NCBI GenBank assembly: GCA_028712475.1
Contig: JAQTQB010000008.1
Coordinates: 81,456 to 145,455, forward strand
DNA from: Verrucomicrobiales bacterium
GTDB taxonomy: Bacteria > Verrucomicrobiota > Verrucomicrobiia > Limisphaerales > UBA11358
DNA length: 64,000 nucleotides
Direction: 5' to 3'
Part shown: positions 44,901 through 53,648 of the stretch, one piece after another
Layout: each line of letters begins with the position of its first letter
How positions within the stretch are numbered: position 1 is the first letter of the stretch
Notes under the pieces: model-generated
What the model saw: only the letters and a program-made list of their open reading frames with translations
Told to the model about the DNA's origin: nothing
The model's database searches: none
Position numbers and translations under genes: made by a program

Positions 44901-45096
44901 CGGCATTGATGTCCAAGTAAGTTGTTCGACGGTCATCAATCACACATATCAACTCCAGAGCAGTGCGGGCTTGGGTGCGGCCGCAGTCTGGACGGATATC
45001 GGGTCGCCGGCCAGCGGGACGGGTAGCGTGCTGGTGTTGACCAACACCAGCGGAGCAACCGATGCCGCGCGCTATTACCGTGTTCAAGCACAGTGA
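41962..45096 (+). CDS. Secreted GH13 alpha-amylase with Ig-like and C-terminal modules
   Basis: The 1044-residue enzyme has an N-terminal signal (ISACAFAAFSFAAINSPAQSA). The GH13 catalytic barrel (about 35-480) shows all four conserved regions: NDIIVNH, DGFRIDTVKH (nucleophile Asp), FMFGEVFDG (acid Glu) and VTFLDNHDNAR. SbsA-type Ig-like domains follow (about 545-650, VLQFSKPMDTNSV), an Ig-like module (VVTLQLPTNNAVVAGNL), a beta module with cysteines near 750-900, and a C-terminal part with a dockerin-like Ca2+ loop (GDNSRGSDDADGDGASNLKEFLAG) plus the common verrucomicrobial tail ARYYRVQ. It hydrolyses alpha-1,4-glucans outside the cell. The Ca2+ loop tail may anchor it. Confidence 0.92.
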   Translation: MHPLTHVRRSAISACAFAAFSFAAINSPAQSASNEFWQAQNIYQIITDRYYDGDPANNNAEGNYNPTGNSVHGGDFKGLEQKLDYIKALGVTAIWISPVVKNANGEFHGYAGQDFYQVAPHWGTLANLQHMIQEAHARGILVINDIIVNHGGDLIYSTDAGYSSFKAPPDGYNLRYRNGSKQFAAPFNTNAVNPNLTNIFHNNGSIPDYNTAQHVELGELSGLDDFRTESPYVRSNMAAVYNYWIAQGFDGFRIDTVKHVEMGFWQVWSPVVHAYAATNGKPNFFMFGEVFDGSDSKCGSYTGTQGGGAFKIDSVVDYPLYFKMGSVFATASGNTKQIEDRYSALAANYDPAAQDRLVTFLDNHDNARFLNIGGATATRLNVALTFLYTSRGVPCLYYGTEQAFNGGNDPYDREDMFDGQFEQGPSLGDNFNMTYPQFLHVAKLNNFRRLYPALQTGTHVNKWSNSSGPGLFAYARRLGTQEVFVVFNTAGSTQSLPNRTTIFPPGTAVVNLFDTNEILTVTALSEIPSVTVPTMSAKIFVAQSDWRPLDPVVVSNSPAHDSTTAPTPAPIVLQFSKPMDTNSVQNSFRTTPVVSGAFSWSAAGDTMTFTPAGTGFPTLTMVTVRVTNAVDAVSGNAMFAPYELKYKTSTITVVDTTAPVVTLQLPTNNAVVAGNLTISGTATDNIAVQKVEVRLDSGPWVTASGTGAWSYNLNSSNFLNGPHQIAARATDSSNNLSPTNSVTVRFFNIPGSYVQRMTGGNASDATDCSANIWLHDTAYSFGSFGYTNGAMGYVGNAIAGICASAQPIYQRERYSTSSGGFYYQFDCPAGIYETTLLESETYWSAAGQRVFNVFIQGQQVLTNFDIFVAAGGINLPLTRVFTNAVTNAQLKILFTPVVDNARASGVQVRKIADVFSDTDGIPDWWRLGWFGHALGQAGDNSRGSDDADGDGASNLKEFLAGTAPIDPASIFKITNVAVTNGIDVQVSCSTVINHTYQLQSSAGLGAAAVWTDIGSPASGTGSVLVLTNTSGATDAARYYRVQAQ

Positions 45097-45175
45097 GCGG
45101 GCGGATGCCTTCGTTCGCGAAACCAAGTTGTGCCGAAACTCTGGAACGCTCCAAACTTTGCACTTTCTGACTAAC

Positions 45176-47452
45176 ATGAAAATTCTCAATTGCCTGCCCC
45201 GCTTGAAAATATTGAAGTCCGCTCCGCTGCGCTGTCTTTTCGCCACCGTTGCGCTGTCGTTCAGTTTCGGCGTCAGTGATGCGGACGCAATCACGGTTTC
45301 AACACCAGCCAGCGGTTTGTCCGTGCGCGTGGATGAAACCACCGGCGCATACGAGGTCGCCTCCACGAATCCGGCGTGGACTTTTGGCGGCAGTTTCAAA
45401 ATTGCGCTTACTAACGTCAACGTGAGCCGCGGAAGCGATGCGGTCGGCGCTTACCAGCAAATCAGTTTTGCCTGGCCGACCGAACAGACTTTGATGACCG
45501 GCCAGGTTCGTCTCTACGATGAAAACGGGCTGATGCTCTTCTCACAGACATGCACGGCGGCGGCAACTTTGCCGCCGGAACCGTTTCCTGATTTCACGAA
45601 CTTGCCCGCGAATCTGCACATTTACAGCCACAGTCTGCGGGAGTTTGCGCCGCCGCAGTTCAAGGCCAACGAAATCTCCACGCCGTGGCTGCTGTTTGAC
45701 GATCAGGCCAACGCCATGCTCATCTCCCCGGCGTCCCATTTCATGGTCGCCAGCATGTGGGGCGATGGCCGGCAGCGCGTGGCGAGTGGATTCAACCCGC
45801 AACTCCGCGATCTTCCCGCCGGCTTTACGCAGCAGACATTTCTCACTTTCGGCCAGGGCATCAACCGCACTTGGGATGCCTGGGGCCAGGCGCATCTCCG
45901 GTTGCACGGCGCGAAACGTCCAGCGAACGATGCGGACGTCATCCTGAAATATCTCGGTTACTGGACGGATAATGGCGCGGCTTATTACTACAATTACGAC
46001 TTTGAAAAGGGTTACGCCGGCACGCTCCAGTCCTTGGTGGAGCGCTATCGCAAGGAGCAGATTCCCATCAGTTATCTGCAACTGGACAGCTGGTGGTATT
46101 CCAAAAGCACCACCGGCGCGGATGGAAAAGCCGGCAAATCAAAAAAAGTGGAAAAACTGCCCGAAGGTGAATGGAACCGATACGGCGGCACCCTCGAATA
46201 TCTGGCGAACAAAGATCTTTTTCCGGATGGACTCGCCGCGTTCCAGAAATCCATCGGCCTGCCACTGGTCACCCACGGGCGCTGGATTGACCGGGCCAGT
46301 CCTTATCACGAGAAGTATAAAATCTCCGGCATTGCCGCAGTGGGTCCGAAATGGTGGAACGCCACCGCATCTTACCTGAAATCTTCCGGTGTCACGACCT
46401 ACGAACAGGACTGGTGCGACCGCATCTTCAAATTTTCTCCAGAGTTCAGCAGCAACCTTGAGACGGGCGAGGCATTTCTCGACAATATGGCGCGGGCTTG
46501 CAAAGAAAATGGAATCACCATGCAATACTGCATGCCCTACGCCTGCTACTTCCTTCAAGGCAGCCGCTACGAAAATCTTACCTCCATCCGCACCTGCACC
46601 GACCGCTTTAATCCGAACCGGTGGAATGATTTCCTCTACACGTCGCGCCTTGCCACCTCGATGGGTCTCTGGCCGTGGGCCGATGTCTATAACAGCACCG
46701 AAATCAACAACGTGCTCCTGTCCACGCTCTCCGCCGGGCCGGTCGGCATCGGCGACCTCATCGGCACGGAAACCAAAACCAACCTCGTGCGCGCCGTTCG
46801 CACTGATGGCGTGATTGTAAAACCGGACGCGCCCATCGTGCCGCTGGATCAAAGTTACCTCGCCGATGCGCAGCACTCGCCCGCGCCGTTGACGTGCAGC
46901 ACCTACACCGATCACGAAGGAATCAAAACCGTCTATGTGTTCGCATACAACCGCCCAAAAACATCTGCCGGCGAGGTTCATTTGAACCTGGCGGAATTGG
47001 GGCTGAACGGCCCGGCTTATTTGTTCGATGGTTTTACCGGCAAGGGCCGTCGCATGGAAGCAGCGACAACTTTTTCCACGGCCCTGGCCCAGAATGCCAC
47101 GGCCTTTTACATCGTGGCTCCCGTCGGGAAAAGCGGGATTGCCTTCTTGGGCGACTGCAACAAATTCGTTTCCACCGGCAAACAGCGCATTGCTTCGCTT
47201 CGTGATGAAGCCGGCAAACTGACGGTGAAAGTTATCTATGCGGAGTCGGAAAAATCCGTCTGCCTCCACGGTTACGCTCCGGCTGCACCCCGGGTGACCG
47301 TCCAATCCGGCCAGGCCAGAACTGTTCAATACGATGCCGACACCCGGCATTTCACGGTTGAAATAAATCCCGGCCCCTCTGCACCGCTGGACAAATCTTC
47401 TGGCGATCCGGTCAGGCATCTCACCGTGGTGCTGGAAACGTCAGCGAAATAA
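45176..47452 (+). CDS. Exported TIM-barrel glycosidase, clan GH-D like
   Basis: The protein has 758 residues from ATG 45176; upstream frame 45062 would overlap the amylase gene. The signal peptide is CLFATVALSFSFGVSDADA. An N-terminal beta-sandwich (about 40-250) is followed by a TIM barrel: LKYLGYWTDNGAAYYYNYD, ISYLQLDSWWY, VTTYEQDWCDR (likely nucleophile Asp, compare the alpha-galactosidase KYDxC block), SIRTCTDRFNP (likely acid/base) and GLWPWADVYN. A beta domain ends the protein. The pattern recalls alpha-galactosidase-like families (GH27/31/36), but I cannot assign one. It lies 79 bases after the GH13 gene, so both may be expressed together. Confidence 0.72.
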   Translation: MKILNCLPRLKILKSAPLRCLFATVALSFSFGVSDADAITVSTPASGLSVRVDETTGAYEVASTNPAWTFGGSFKIALTNVNVSRGSDAVGAYQQISFAWPTEQTLMTGQVRLYDENGLMLFSQTCTAAATLPPEPFPDFTNLPANLHIYSHSLREFAPPQFKANEISTPWLLFDDQANAMLISPASHFMVASMWGDGRQRVASGFNPQLRDLPAGFTQQTFLTFGQGINRTWDAWGQAHLRLHGAKRPANDADVILKYLGYWTDNGAAYYYNYDFEKGYAGTLQSLVERYRKEQIPISYLQLDSWWYSKSTTGADGKAGKSKKVEKLPEGEWNRYGGTLEYLANKDLFPDGLAAFQKSIGLPLVTHGRWIDRASPYHEKYKISGIAAVGPKWWNATASYLKSSGVTTYEQDWCDRIFKFSPEFSSNLETGEAFLDNMARACKENGITMQYCMPYACYFLQGSRYENLTSIRTCTDRFNPNRWNDFLYTSRLATSMGLWPWADVYNSTEINNVLLSTLSAGPVGIGDLIGTETKTNLVRAVRTDGVIVKPDAPIVPLDQSYLADAQHSPAPLTCSTYTDHEGIKTVYVFAYNRPKTSAGEVHLNLAELGLNGPAYLFDGFTGKGRRMEAATTFSTALAQNATAFYIVAPVGKSGIAFLGDCNKFVSTGKQRIASLRDEAGKLTVKVIYAESEKSVCLHGYAPAAPRVTVQSGQARTVQYDADTRHFTVEINPGPSAPLDKSSGDPVRHLTVVLETSAK

Positions 47453-47534
47453 TAATCAATTGCCGGGATAGCCGCCACCAGGCCGATGGCTGCGATTGGT
47501 TTTAAACGGACGAAAAATAAATTGGCCCGGCCTG

Positions 47535-48161
47535 CTACAAGTGAATGATTCCCCGCTGCAAGGCGGCAGTCACTGCTTCCGTGCGATCTGCCACATGCAA
47601 TTTTCCGAGAATGCTTTTCAGGTGGTCTTTGACCGTGTGTTCGCTGATCTTCAGCACATCGGCGATTTCCTTGTTCGCGCGCCCTGTGGCCAGTTGATGC
47701 AACACGTCAATTTCACGGGGCGTCAATTCCTCGAACATCTTCCGCACGGCCAGCCGGCTCGCCACCTCATGCGGAATCCAATGTTGCCCGGCCGCCACCG
47801 CCCGGAGCGCCGGGATCAGACTTTCGCGCGTGGAATTTTTCAGCAGGTAGCCGCTGGCACCGGCGCTCAACGCCTTGTGGATGTCGTCGTCGCCGTCATA
47901 CGTCGTCAGCATCAGGATGCGGGCGTCGGGAAATTGTTCGCGAATCTGTCGCGTTGCAGTGACGCCATCGCTCCTTGGCATCCGCAAATCCATCAACATG
48001 AGATCCGGCTGAAGTTTCTTGAACATCTCCACGGCCTGCACGCCATCGGCGGCTTCGCCCACGACTTGCAAGTCCGGCTCGGTTTCCACCAGCGCGGCCA
48101 GCCCCATGCGCACCACATAATGGTCGTCGGCAATCAGGATGCGGATTGAACTGTTGCTCAT
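47535..48161 (-). CDS. NarL/FixJ-type response regulator
   Basis: The 208-residue protein has a receiver domain (IRILIADDHYVVRMGL; phospho-acceptor Asp in LMLMDLRMPRSDG near residue 57; Thr in LMLTTYDGDDD; Lys in GYLLKNS) and a LuxR-type helix-turn-helix (FEELTPREIDVLHQLATGRANKEIAD, SEHTVKDHLKSILGKL). Its start overlaps the stop of the kinase gene by ATGA (48158-48161). It is the transcription factor of this pair; the nearby glycan genes and the divergent binding protein are candidate targets, by position only. Confidence 0.95.
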   Translation of the reverse strand: MSNSSIRILIADDHYVVRMGLAALVETEPDLQVVGEAADGVQAVEMFKKLQPDLMLMDLRMPRSDGVTATRQIREQFPDARILMLTTYDGDDDIHKALSAGASGYLLKNSTRESLIPALRAVAAGQHWIPHEVASRLAVRKMFEELTPREIDVLHQLATGRANKEIADVLKISEHTVKDHLKSILGKLHVADRTEAVTAALQRGIIHL

Positions 48162-50410
48162 AGCTGGGCTCCCAACTGGCTTTCGATCAGCCCCAAATCC
48201 ATCAGGTTTTCAATTGGTATGATCACTTGAACTGTGGTTCCTTTTCCGGGTTCGCTCACGACGGAAACCTTGCCGCGCAGCCGGGTCGTTCGTTCGCTCA
48301 CTCCAAGCAATCCGAAGTGTCCTTCACGAGGGCCGGCTTGCTGATCAACCACAAACCCGACGCCGTTGTCCCTGATCGTGAGAATCACATTTTGCGGTCC
48401 ATAATCCAGGGTGATGGATGCCTGCGTGGCCCGGGAATGCTTGATGATGTTGGTCAACGCCTCCTGGGCGACGCGCAACAGGTTTTCCTCAATCAACTCC
48501 GACAGGGGACGCACCCGGCCCACGGCGTTGACCTGCACTTTTATGCTTGTGTCATCCGTGAGCTGCTTGCTGATCTTAAGCAGCAGGCCGGCCAGGTCAA
48601 TTTGTTCAAGCGACCGCGACCGCAAATCCCAGACGGAACAGCGCACCTCCGTCTGGCTCTGGGTCACAAGGTTGCGCGCCAGTTCGAGGTGATGATTCGC
48701 CCGTTCCTTTTCACTCTGGGCAAACTTCGAGGCCGTGTCCATCTGAAGCGCGATGCCAGTGAGAGTTTGTTCCAGCGTGTCGTGAAGCTCCTGCGCGAGG
48801 CGGGTCCGTTCGTGAAGCACGGCCTTGAACTGCAATTCCGATTCCTGCCGCGCGGTGATTTGCAGCTTCAACTGCTCGGTGCGTTCCTTGACGCGTTCCT
48901 CTAAATGGTCATGGGCATGCTGCAATCCAATCTGCGCCTGTTCTTTTTCGCGGATTGAGACTTTCAACGCGGTATTTCTCCGCGAGACCATGACGATCCA
49001 GCTTAACGACACGACCAGCACGGTGAACGAGCCGGCCAGCCCCAGCAGCAGACGCTGCGGCGTCCACCAGCCCGGCGCTTGCAGGATGCGCAGGCAGGTT
49101 GAATTGGGGAGCAAAACGAGGAGCGATTGGAGCTTGCCGTCTTCCGCAATTTTCATGAGGCAGACGCCGCTGACTTCCACGAGGCTGCCGATGGGTGCCG
49201 ATATTTCGTCGCCAATTGTGGTGGCCGGCCCCTCGACGCTGAACAGGAAGTTCGAATTTTGGAGGGTTAAAACGGTTTGCTGCCCGGTGAGACCGCCGCC
49301 CGGACGCCTGACCCGCCGCTCTGTGTTGTCGAGCACCCGGCCCTGGATGGTGACCAGATCCGCGTGGCGAAAACCACCCTGCAATTCCGGGATGGTCACC
49401 GCCTTGATGGACGGCTCTTGGCGCGGCTCCTTGGTCTTGCGAAACACGGCGTCCTGCAAGACCGGCAGAAACTGTTCGAAATTGGGAAATCCCACGGCTT
49501 CGACCACCTCGCCCGGCGTGACCGGCTCCAACATGCTACACTTCACCTGCATCCCCCCAGTCGCATCTTGGAGGAACAAGTCTTCGCCCAGACGTTGATA
49601 GGTGACGGTGCCTTTGACGTGAACGCGCCTGCCTGGTTCGCGCCCTCTCCGATATTGCGCGAGACTGTCCAAAGGAATCACCCGTTCGTTGAACGGATCG
49701 CCCGGCTCGGTCTTTTCAACCACGAAATCCTCCGCGCGTGGCACATGGAGGGACACCGTGATCAGGTGCCGAAGTTGTCCGCTGTAGAACGTGGCGGCGG
49801 TGCCGCGGATCCTCACCTTGGCTCCGATGAGCGTTTGTGGATCTACTCCCTCCGAAGGCGGAGCATTGACATCCAGCCGGTAGCCGCCGGAGGCGATTTC
49901 AAAAACAATCACCGCTCCCCTTGACCGAAACGCGCGCACGATGCCGGAAATTTCCACGCGCTGGCTGTCTTCGATGCCGGACATGAGCTGCTCAATCGGC
50001 ACGGGCTTGGCCTCGGGCAGAGGCGCGGTCCCCAGTTTGCGCCAGCGCGGCCGGGTGATAATCGGGGCATAACCACCAGGATGGCTAATCCCGGCGATTT
50101 CAACAAAATCTCCCGGCGTCGGCTGATTCGTGCCGATGTTCTCCACGAACACGCCCGACGTGGCGTCCTGCACAAAAAAACGTCCACCCCATTCCGCGCC
50201 CGGTTGCGCCGCCGTCACGACACCCCGGATCAGGACATTGATTCCGTAAGCGCGATCCGCCGGCAGCGCAAGAATCTCACTGGCATTGGTCAAGACAAGA
50301 TTGGTGGATTGCCCCGGTGCCAGCGGCTCGGACAGCCACCCCGCAAAAAGCCCCGCCAACACGACGGCGAGACGGCGCGGCACGCGGGTGAAATTCAAGA
50401 TGCTTTGCAT
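48158..50410 (-). CDS. Sensor histidine kinase (HisKA_3) with repeated OB-like extracytoplasmic modules
   Basis: The 750-residue kinase has a signal/anchor (RLAVVLAGLFAGWLSEPLAPG). Three similar beta modules follow at about 45-115, 225-300 and 325-425 with the repeated theme IRGVVT...FFVQDATSGVFVE...PGDFVEIAG / VKGTVT...LFLQDATGGMQVK...PGEVVEAVG / IQGRVLDN. Next come a membrane segment (LLLGLAGSFTVLVVSLSWIVMV, about 455-475), a coiled coil, phospho-acceptor His in RLAQELHDTLEQT (about 543), N-box RVAQEALTNIIKH and G-box GLLGVSERT. It phosphorylates the adjacent NarL-type regulator. The repeats may bind a glycan or cell-surface ligand; this is inference. Confidence 0.9.
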   Translation of the reverse strand: MQSILNFTRVPRRLAVVLAGLFAGWLSEPLAPGQSTNLVLTNASEILALPADRAYGINVLIRGVVTAAQPGAEWGGRFFVQDATSGVFVENIGTNQPTPGDFVEIAGISHPGGYAPIITRPRWRKLGTAPLPEAKPVPIEQLMSGIEDSQRVEISGIVRAFRSRGAVIVFEIASGGYRLDVNAPPSEGVDPQTLIGAKVRIRGTAATFYSGQLRHLITVSLHVPRAEDFVVEKTEPGDPFNERVIPLDSLAQYRRGREPGRRVHVKGTVTYQRLGEDLFLQDATGGMQVKCSMLEPVTPGEVVEAVGFPNFEQFLPVLQDAVFRKTKEPRQEPSIKAVTIPELQGGFRHADLVTIQGRVLDNTERRVRRPGGGLTGQQTVLTLQNSNFLFSVEGPATTIGDEISAPIGSLVEVSGVCLMKIAEDGKLQSLLVLLPNSTCLRILQAPGWWTPQRLLLGLAGSFTVLVVSLSWIVMVSRRNTALKVSIREKEQAQIGLQHAHDHLEERVKERTEQLKLQITARQESELQFKAVLHERTRLAQELHDTLEQTLTGIALQMDTASKFAQSEKERANHHLELARNLVTQSQTEVRCSVWDLRSRSLEQIDLAGLLLKISKQLTDDTSIKVQVNAVGRVRPLSELIEENLLRVAQEALTNIIKHSRATQASITLDYGPQNVILTIRDNGVGFVVDQQAGPREGHFGLLGVSERTTRLRGKVSVVSEPGKGTTVQVIIPIENLMDLGLIESQLGAQL

Positions 50411-50471
50411 TCGGCAGATGCAAAATTTAAGCCCAATGTTTCATCGAGTCCACAAGTATTGAATCGCACCC

Positions 50472-50492
50472 CCCTCTTAAGAGGGATGGCGG
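50472..50492. repeat. Palindrome with GAGGGATGGCGG tail (divergent intergenic region 50411-50755)
   Basis: CCCTCTTAAGAGGG is a perfect 14-base palindrome, continued by ATGGCGG. The 12-mer GAGGGATGGCGG recurs in the hairpin at 62428-62465, in both cases in a region between divergently transcribed genes. It could be a regulator site or a scattered repeat. Confidence 0.5.
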
Positions 50493-50544
50493 CAAACATG
50501 AGTGGTGATATGATCACAACATTCACCAGACGCGTAATTTTATG

Positions 50545-50564
50545 AATGTTTTCTTGAAAACATT
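50545..50564. promoter_or_regulatory. Perfect 20-base dyad, candidate operator
   Basis: AATGTTTTC-TT-GAAAACATT is a perfect dyad in the 345-base gap between the kinase gene (minus) and the large binding-protein gene (plus). It lies about 190 bases before the latter's start. There is no T-run, so it is unlikely to be a terminator. Its form resembles the binding site of a dimeric regulator. The remainder of the gap, 50565-50755, is AC-rich just before the start and shows no gene. Confidence 0.5.
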
Positions 50565-50755
50565 GGCCATACGAATGGTCGCTGTGTGCCCCGCCGGTTT
50601 CCATGACCTTTACGCTCTGCCCTTGGACTGCGGGTTTGAGTTTGGGGCGGGAGCGTTGCGCTGGAAGCCAGTTTATTAATGAAATTTCCCCCGCAGATAG
50701 CAGGCAATAAACAAAACAAAAAAGACCAAAGACCAACCAAGAAAGAACCCAAAGT

Positions 50756-53470
50756 ATGAGCAATAACACCGAGTTCCTTAAAATCGTTCGACAACGCTTT
50801 CAGCGCTGCTTGACACAAGTCAAGGGCGTCAAGCTGGCGTTAACTGTCATGGCCGTCGGCCTCGCTTTGGCCGCCCAGTCGCTTCACGCTGCCAATGTTA
50901 TCCAGAATTCCGGCTTTGAGGCCAACAGCAGCTACGGCTACTTCGGCAGCGGGACCATACCCACCATACCCGGCAACTGGATATGGGGCAGTCCCGGCAA
51001 TGGCGGTTGGTGGATGCAGGCATATTCTGCCTCCGGCGATAACAACCCGCATTCCGGAAACAACTTTTTCAAGGAGTGGGGTGCGTATCAATCCCAAGTA
51101 ACGACTAATTTATTTTACCAAGACAACGCCTGCGCTGTCGGGGCCACTTTCACCTGCGATTTTTGGCAGGGTTCCACTTCCAATGCGTTCAACGGTCATC
51201 CCGACCGCTTTTCCTATGCCTACGTTTCATTTTTGGATTCGGGCGGCAATGTTCTCGCGCTGTATTCAGCGCCCAACTACAACAGTAATTATGTGGGTGG
51301 CGCTTGGTCCATCACTAATAATATCAATTGGTTTCATTTTTACGTCACCAACCAAAACGATGTGGTGTCTGGTGCGGTGACCGGCACTGTCAGCACGCTG
51401 ACGGCACCGGCAGGAGCGCACACCGTTCGCTTCTCTTGGGGCAACTGGCAAAGTGCTTCGTTTGACGGTGGCGACTTCGGTCTGGATGATATCAACTTGA
51501 ACCAGACTGGCGGGCCGGTGGCACCGCTGATCACCCAGATTTATCCGGGTAACATGCTATTCGCCAGCAACTACATCAGCTTCCATGTCACCTCGGCGAC
51601 CAGCACGCCCATCAATAACAGCGACATCAACCTGACCGTGGATGGCGTGGCGGTTCCCAACGGAAGCATTTCGTTCTCCGGCTCTTCCCCCGATATCACG
51701 GTGATCTACAACGGAGTGTCGGACAATGCCTGGTCCCACACCGCCAGCATTACGGCGGTGGACACCTTGGGCCTTTCTGCTCCGCCGCAATCCATGATAT
51801 TCGATACCATTCATCCGGCTATTGTCGTGGAAAACGAGGATTATGACTACACCAACTCGGTTTCTGGCGGTGGTGGCTTATATTACAATAACCCGACCCC
51901 GACGTCCACGGCGCAAGCGAACAGCTATTTTGGATTGATAGGTGCCTTGGGTATTGACTATGCGGCAGGGTATAGTGGTGGGCATGGCTTCCGCACGAAC
52001 GACTCACGCGGCCTCTTCGTCACGGGCGACTATGCGCGTCAGGAATACCTCGACGCCCAGGTTTCTGATCCGGCCGCGCGTGATTGGGAGATTGACAACA
52101 TCGGCAGTGGCGACTGGGGCAACTACACCCGGAACTATCCTGCCGGAACCTACAACGTCTATGCCCGTGTCTCTGGCAACGCCGGAACACTGACGAAAGT
52201 ATCGCTCGACACAATTGTCGGTGGATCCGTCGCCAATAATGTGGGCATCTTCACCTTCACCGGCCAAGGCTGGGGTGTCTGGCAGTATGCCCCGTTGCTT
52301 GACAACAACGAAAACCTGTTGCCAATCAGCTTTGGTGGCGTGCAAACCCTGCGGGCGACCCTTACTCCGGTCGGCGGCTTGAACGAGAACTTCTTCTTTC
52401 TGGTGCCCGCCGTGATCGGTCAGCCGTTCTTCAGCAGCATCTCGCCGTCGAACGGCCAGATGTTTGCAACAGGAAACACCTTCAGTTTCACGGTCTCTTC
52501 CCCGACGACGATCAACGCCAGCGGCATCTCGATCATCATGAATGGTGTGAATGTGACCACCAATCCGGCCACCACCATTACCGGTGGCACGACGGCAACG
52601 GCCAGTTGCGCGCTGCTTCGTTCCAACACCCAATATACTGTCGTCCTCAACGTGACCAATGCGGTTGGGGCTGTTGGCACCCGGACCGTCAGTTTCGACA
52701 CCATAAATTCTGGCAACTTCTATGTCAAAATGATGGATTGGGACTTCAACGGTGGAAATTATGACACTACGGGCAATGGCTTGGTCCCGTATGCCTACGC
52801 GGGTTTCAACAATGCCATCACCAATGTTGACTACGCCCTCGGTTCGGCGCTTAACTCACCCTACCGCGGGCCGGATGGACTGCATCAGGAAATCACTGCA
52901 GACGCTCCGCTGCCGGGATTCACGGCGGGTGCCGACTACGACGTTGGCAACTTCAACTCCGGCCAATGGGCCAACTTCACCCGTAATTATCCGGCCGGCA
53001 AATACTACGTGTATGCGCGGTTTGCCGGTTACAGCCAGAGCACGGCGTTGTCTTTGGTCACCAGCGGAGTCGGCACGACCACGCAGACCTTGCAGGCACT
53101 CGGCAACTTCGTCGGCAACCCGAACGGCTGGCAGACGTGGAACTGGATCCCACTGCAAAGTGGCGGCACCCCGGTGCCCGTCACACTGGGCGGCGTCCAA
53201 ACGCTCCGTGTCACCTCGTCCGGCAATTGCAATGCGAACTACATCATGCTGGTGCCGGTTCAAAGCATCAGCATCTCGGCGGCAGCCTCGGGAACTAACA
53301 CAATCGTTTCCTTCCCATCCGTCGCGGTTTCGCCCTATCGGGTCTTCTCCGCGAGCAGCGTCACCGGCCCGTGGTCGGTGCTCCAATCCGTCACCGGTAA
53401 CGGCTCGGTGGTATCTGTGACCAACACGACCGGGACTGGTTCGCGGTTCTACAAGGTGACATCACCGTAA
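50756..53470 (+). CDS. Large secreted protein with carbohydrate-binding-type modules
   Basis: The 904-residue exported protein has signal LALTVMAVGLALAAQSLHA. Residues about 45-250 resemble a CBM4/9-like jelly roll (NVIQNSGFEANSS, GNNFFKEWGAYQ, FSWGNWQSASFDGGDFGLDDI). Ig-like modules follow, and two homologous CBM6-type modules near 380-530 and 660-820: IDNIGSGDWGNYTRNYPAGTYNVYARVSG and VGNFNSGQWANFTRNYPAGKYYVYARFAG, each ending GVQTLRxTxxxxGxxNxNxxxLVP. It ends with a short beta tail (SRFYKVTSP). No catalytic residues are seen. It is a binding/surface protein related to the giant protein at 33.8-37.7 kb, divergent from the two-component system. Confidence 0.82.
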   Translation: MSNNTEFLKIVRQRFQRCLTQVKGVKLALTVMAVGLALAAQSLHAANVIQNSGFEANSSYGYFGSGTIPTIPGNWIWGSPGNGGWWMQAYSASGDNNPHSGNNFFKEWGAYQSQVTTNLFYQDNACAVGATFTCDFWQGSTSNAFNGHPDRFSYAYVSFLDSGGNVLALYSAPNYNSNYVGGAWSITNNINWFHFYVTNQNDVVSGAVTGTVSTLTAPAGAHTVRFSWGNWQSASFDGGDFGLDDINLNQTGGPVAPLITQIYPGNMLFASNYISFHVTSATSTPINNSDINLTVDGVAVPNGSISFSGSSPDITVIYNGVSDNAWSHTASITAVDTLGLSAPPQSMIFDTIHPAIVVENEDYDYTNSVSGGGGLYYNNPTPTSTAQANSYFGLIGALGIDYAAGYSGGHGFRTNDSRGLFVTGDYARQEYLDAQVSDPAARDWEIDNIGSGDWGNYTRNYPAGTYNVYARVSGNAGTLTKVSLDTIVGGSVANNVGIFTFTGQGWGVWQYAPLLDNNENLLPISFGGVQTLRATLTPVGGLNENFFFLVPAVIGQPFFSSISPSNGQMFATGNTFSFTVSSPTTINASGISIIMNGVNVTTNPATTITGGTTATASCALLRSNTQYTVVLNVTNAVGAVGTRTVSFDTINSGNFYVKMMDWDFNGGNYDTTGNGLVPYAYAGFNNAITNVDYALGSALNSPYRGPDGLHQEITADAPLPGFTAGADYDVGNFNSGQWANFTRNYPAGKYYVYARFAGYSQSTALSLVTSGVGTTTQTLQALGNFVGNPNGWQTWNWIPLQSGGTPVPVTLGGVQTLRVTSSGNCNANYIMLVPVQSISISAAASGTNTIVSFPSVAVSPYRVFSASSVTGPWSVLQSVTGNGSVVSVTNTTGTGSRFYKVTSP

Positions 53471-53648
53471 TTATCATCCGGTGCAGGTCCCAGGGCGGCG
53501 CTTGTCGCCTTGGGACCGGCCGGACTTAAAAATCAGCCGCTCCCTGATGAATTGAAAAATAAATTTCCGGCCGACGGAGACGATGATGGTCGGCGGATTG
53601 AACAACAGCAGATTTGACTTCAGTAAAAATTGAGCGAACAACTTAACA

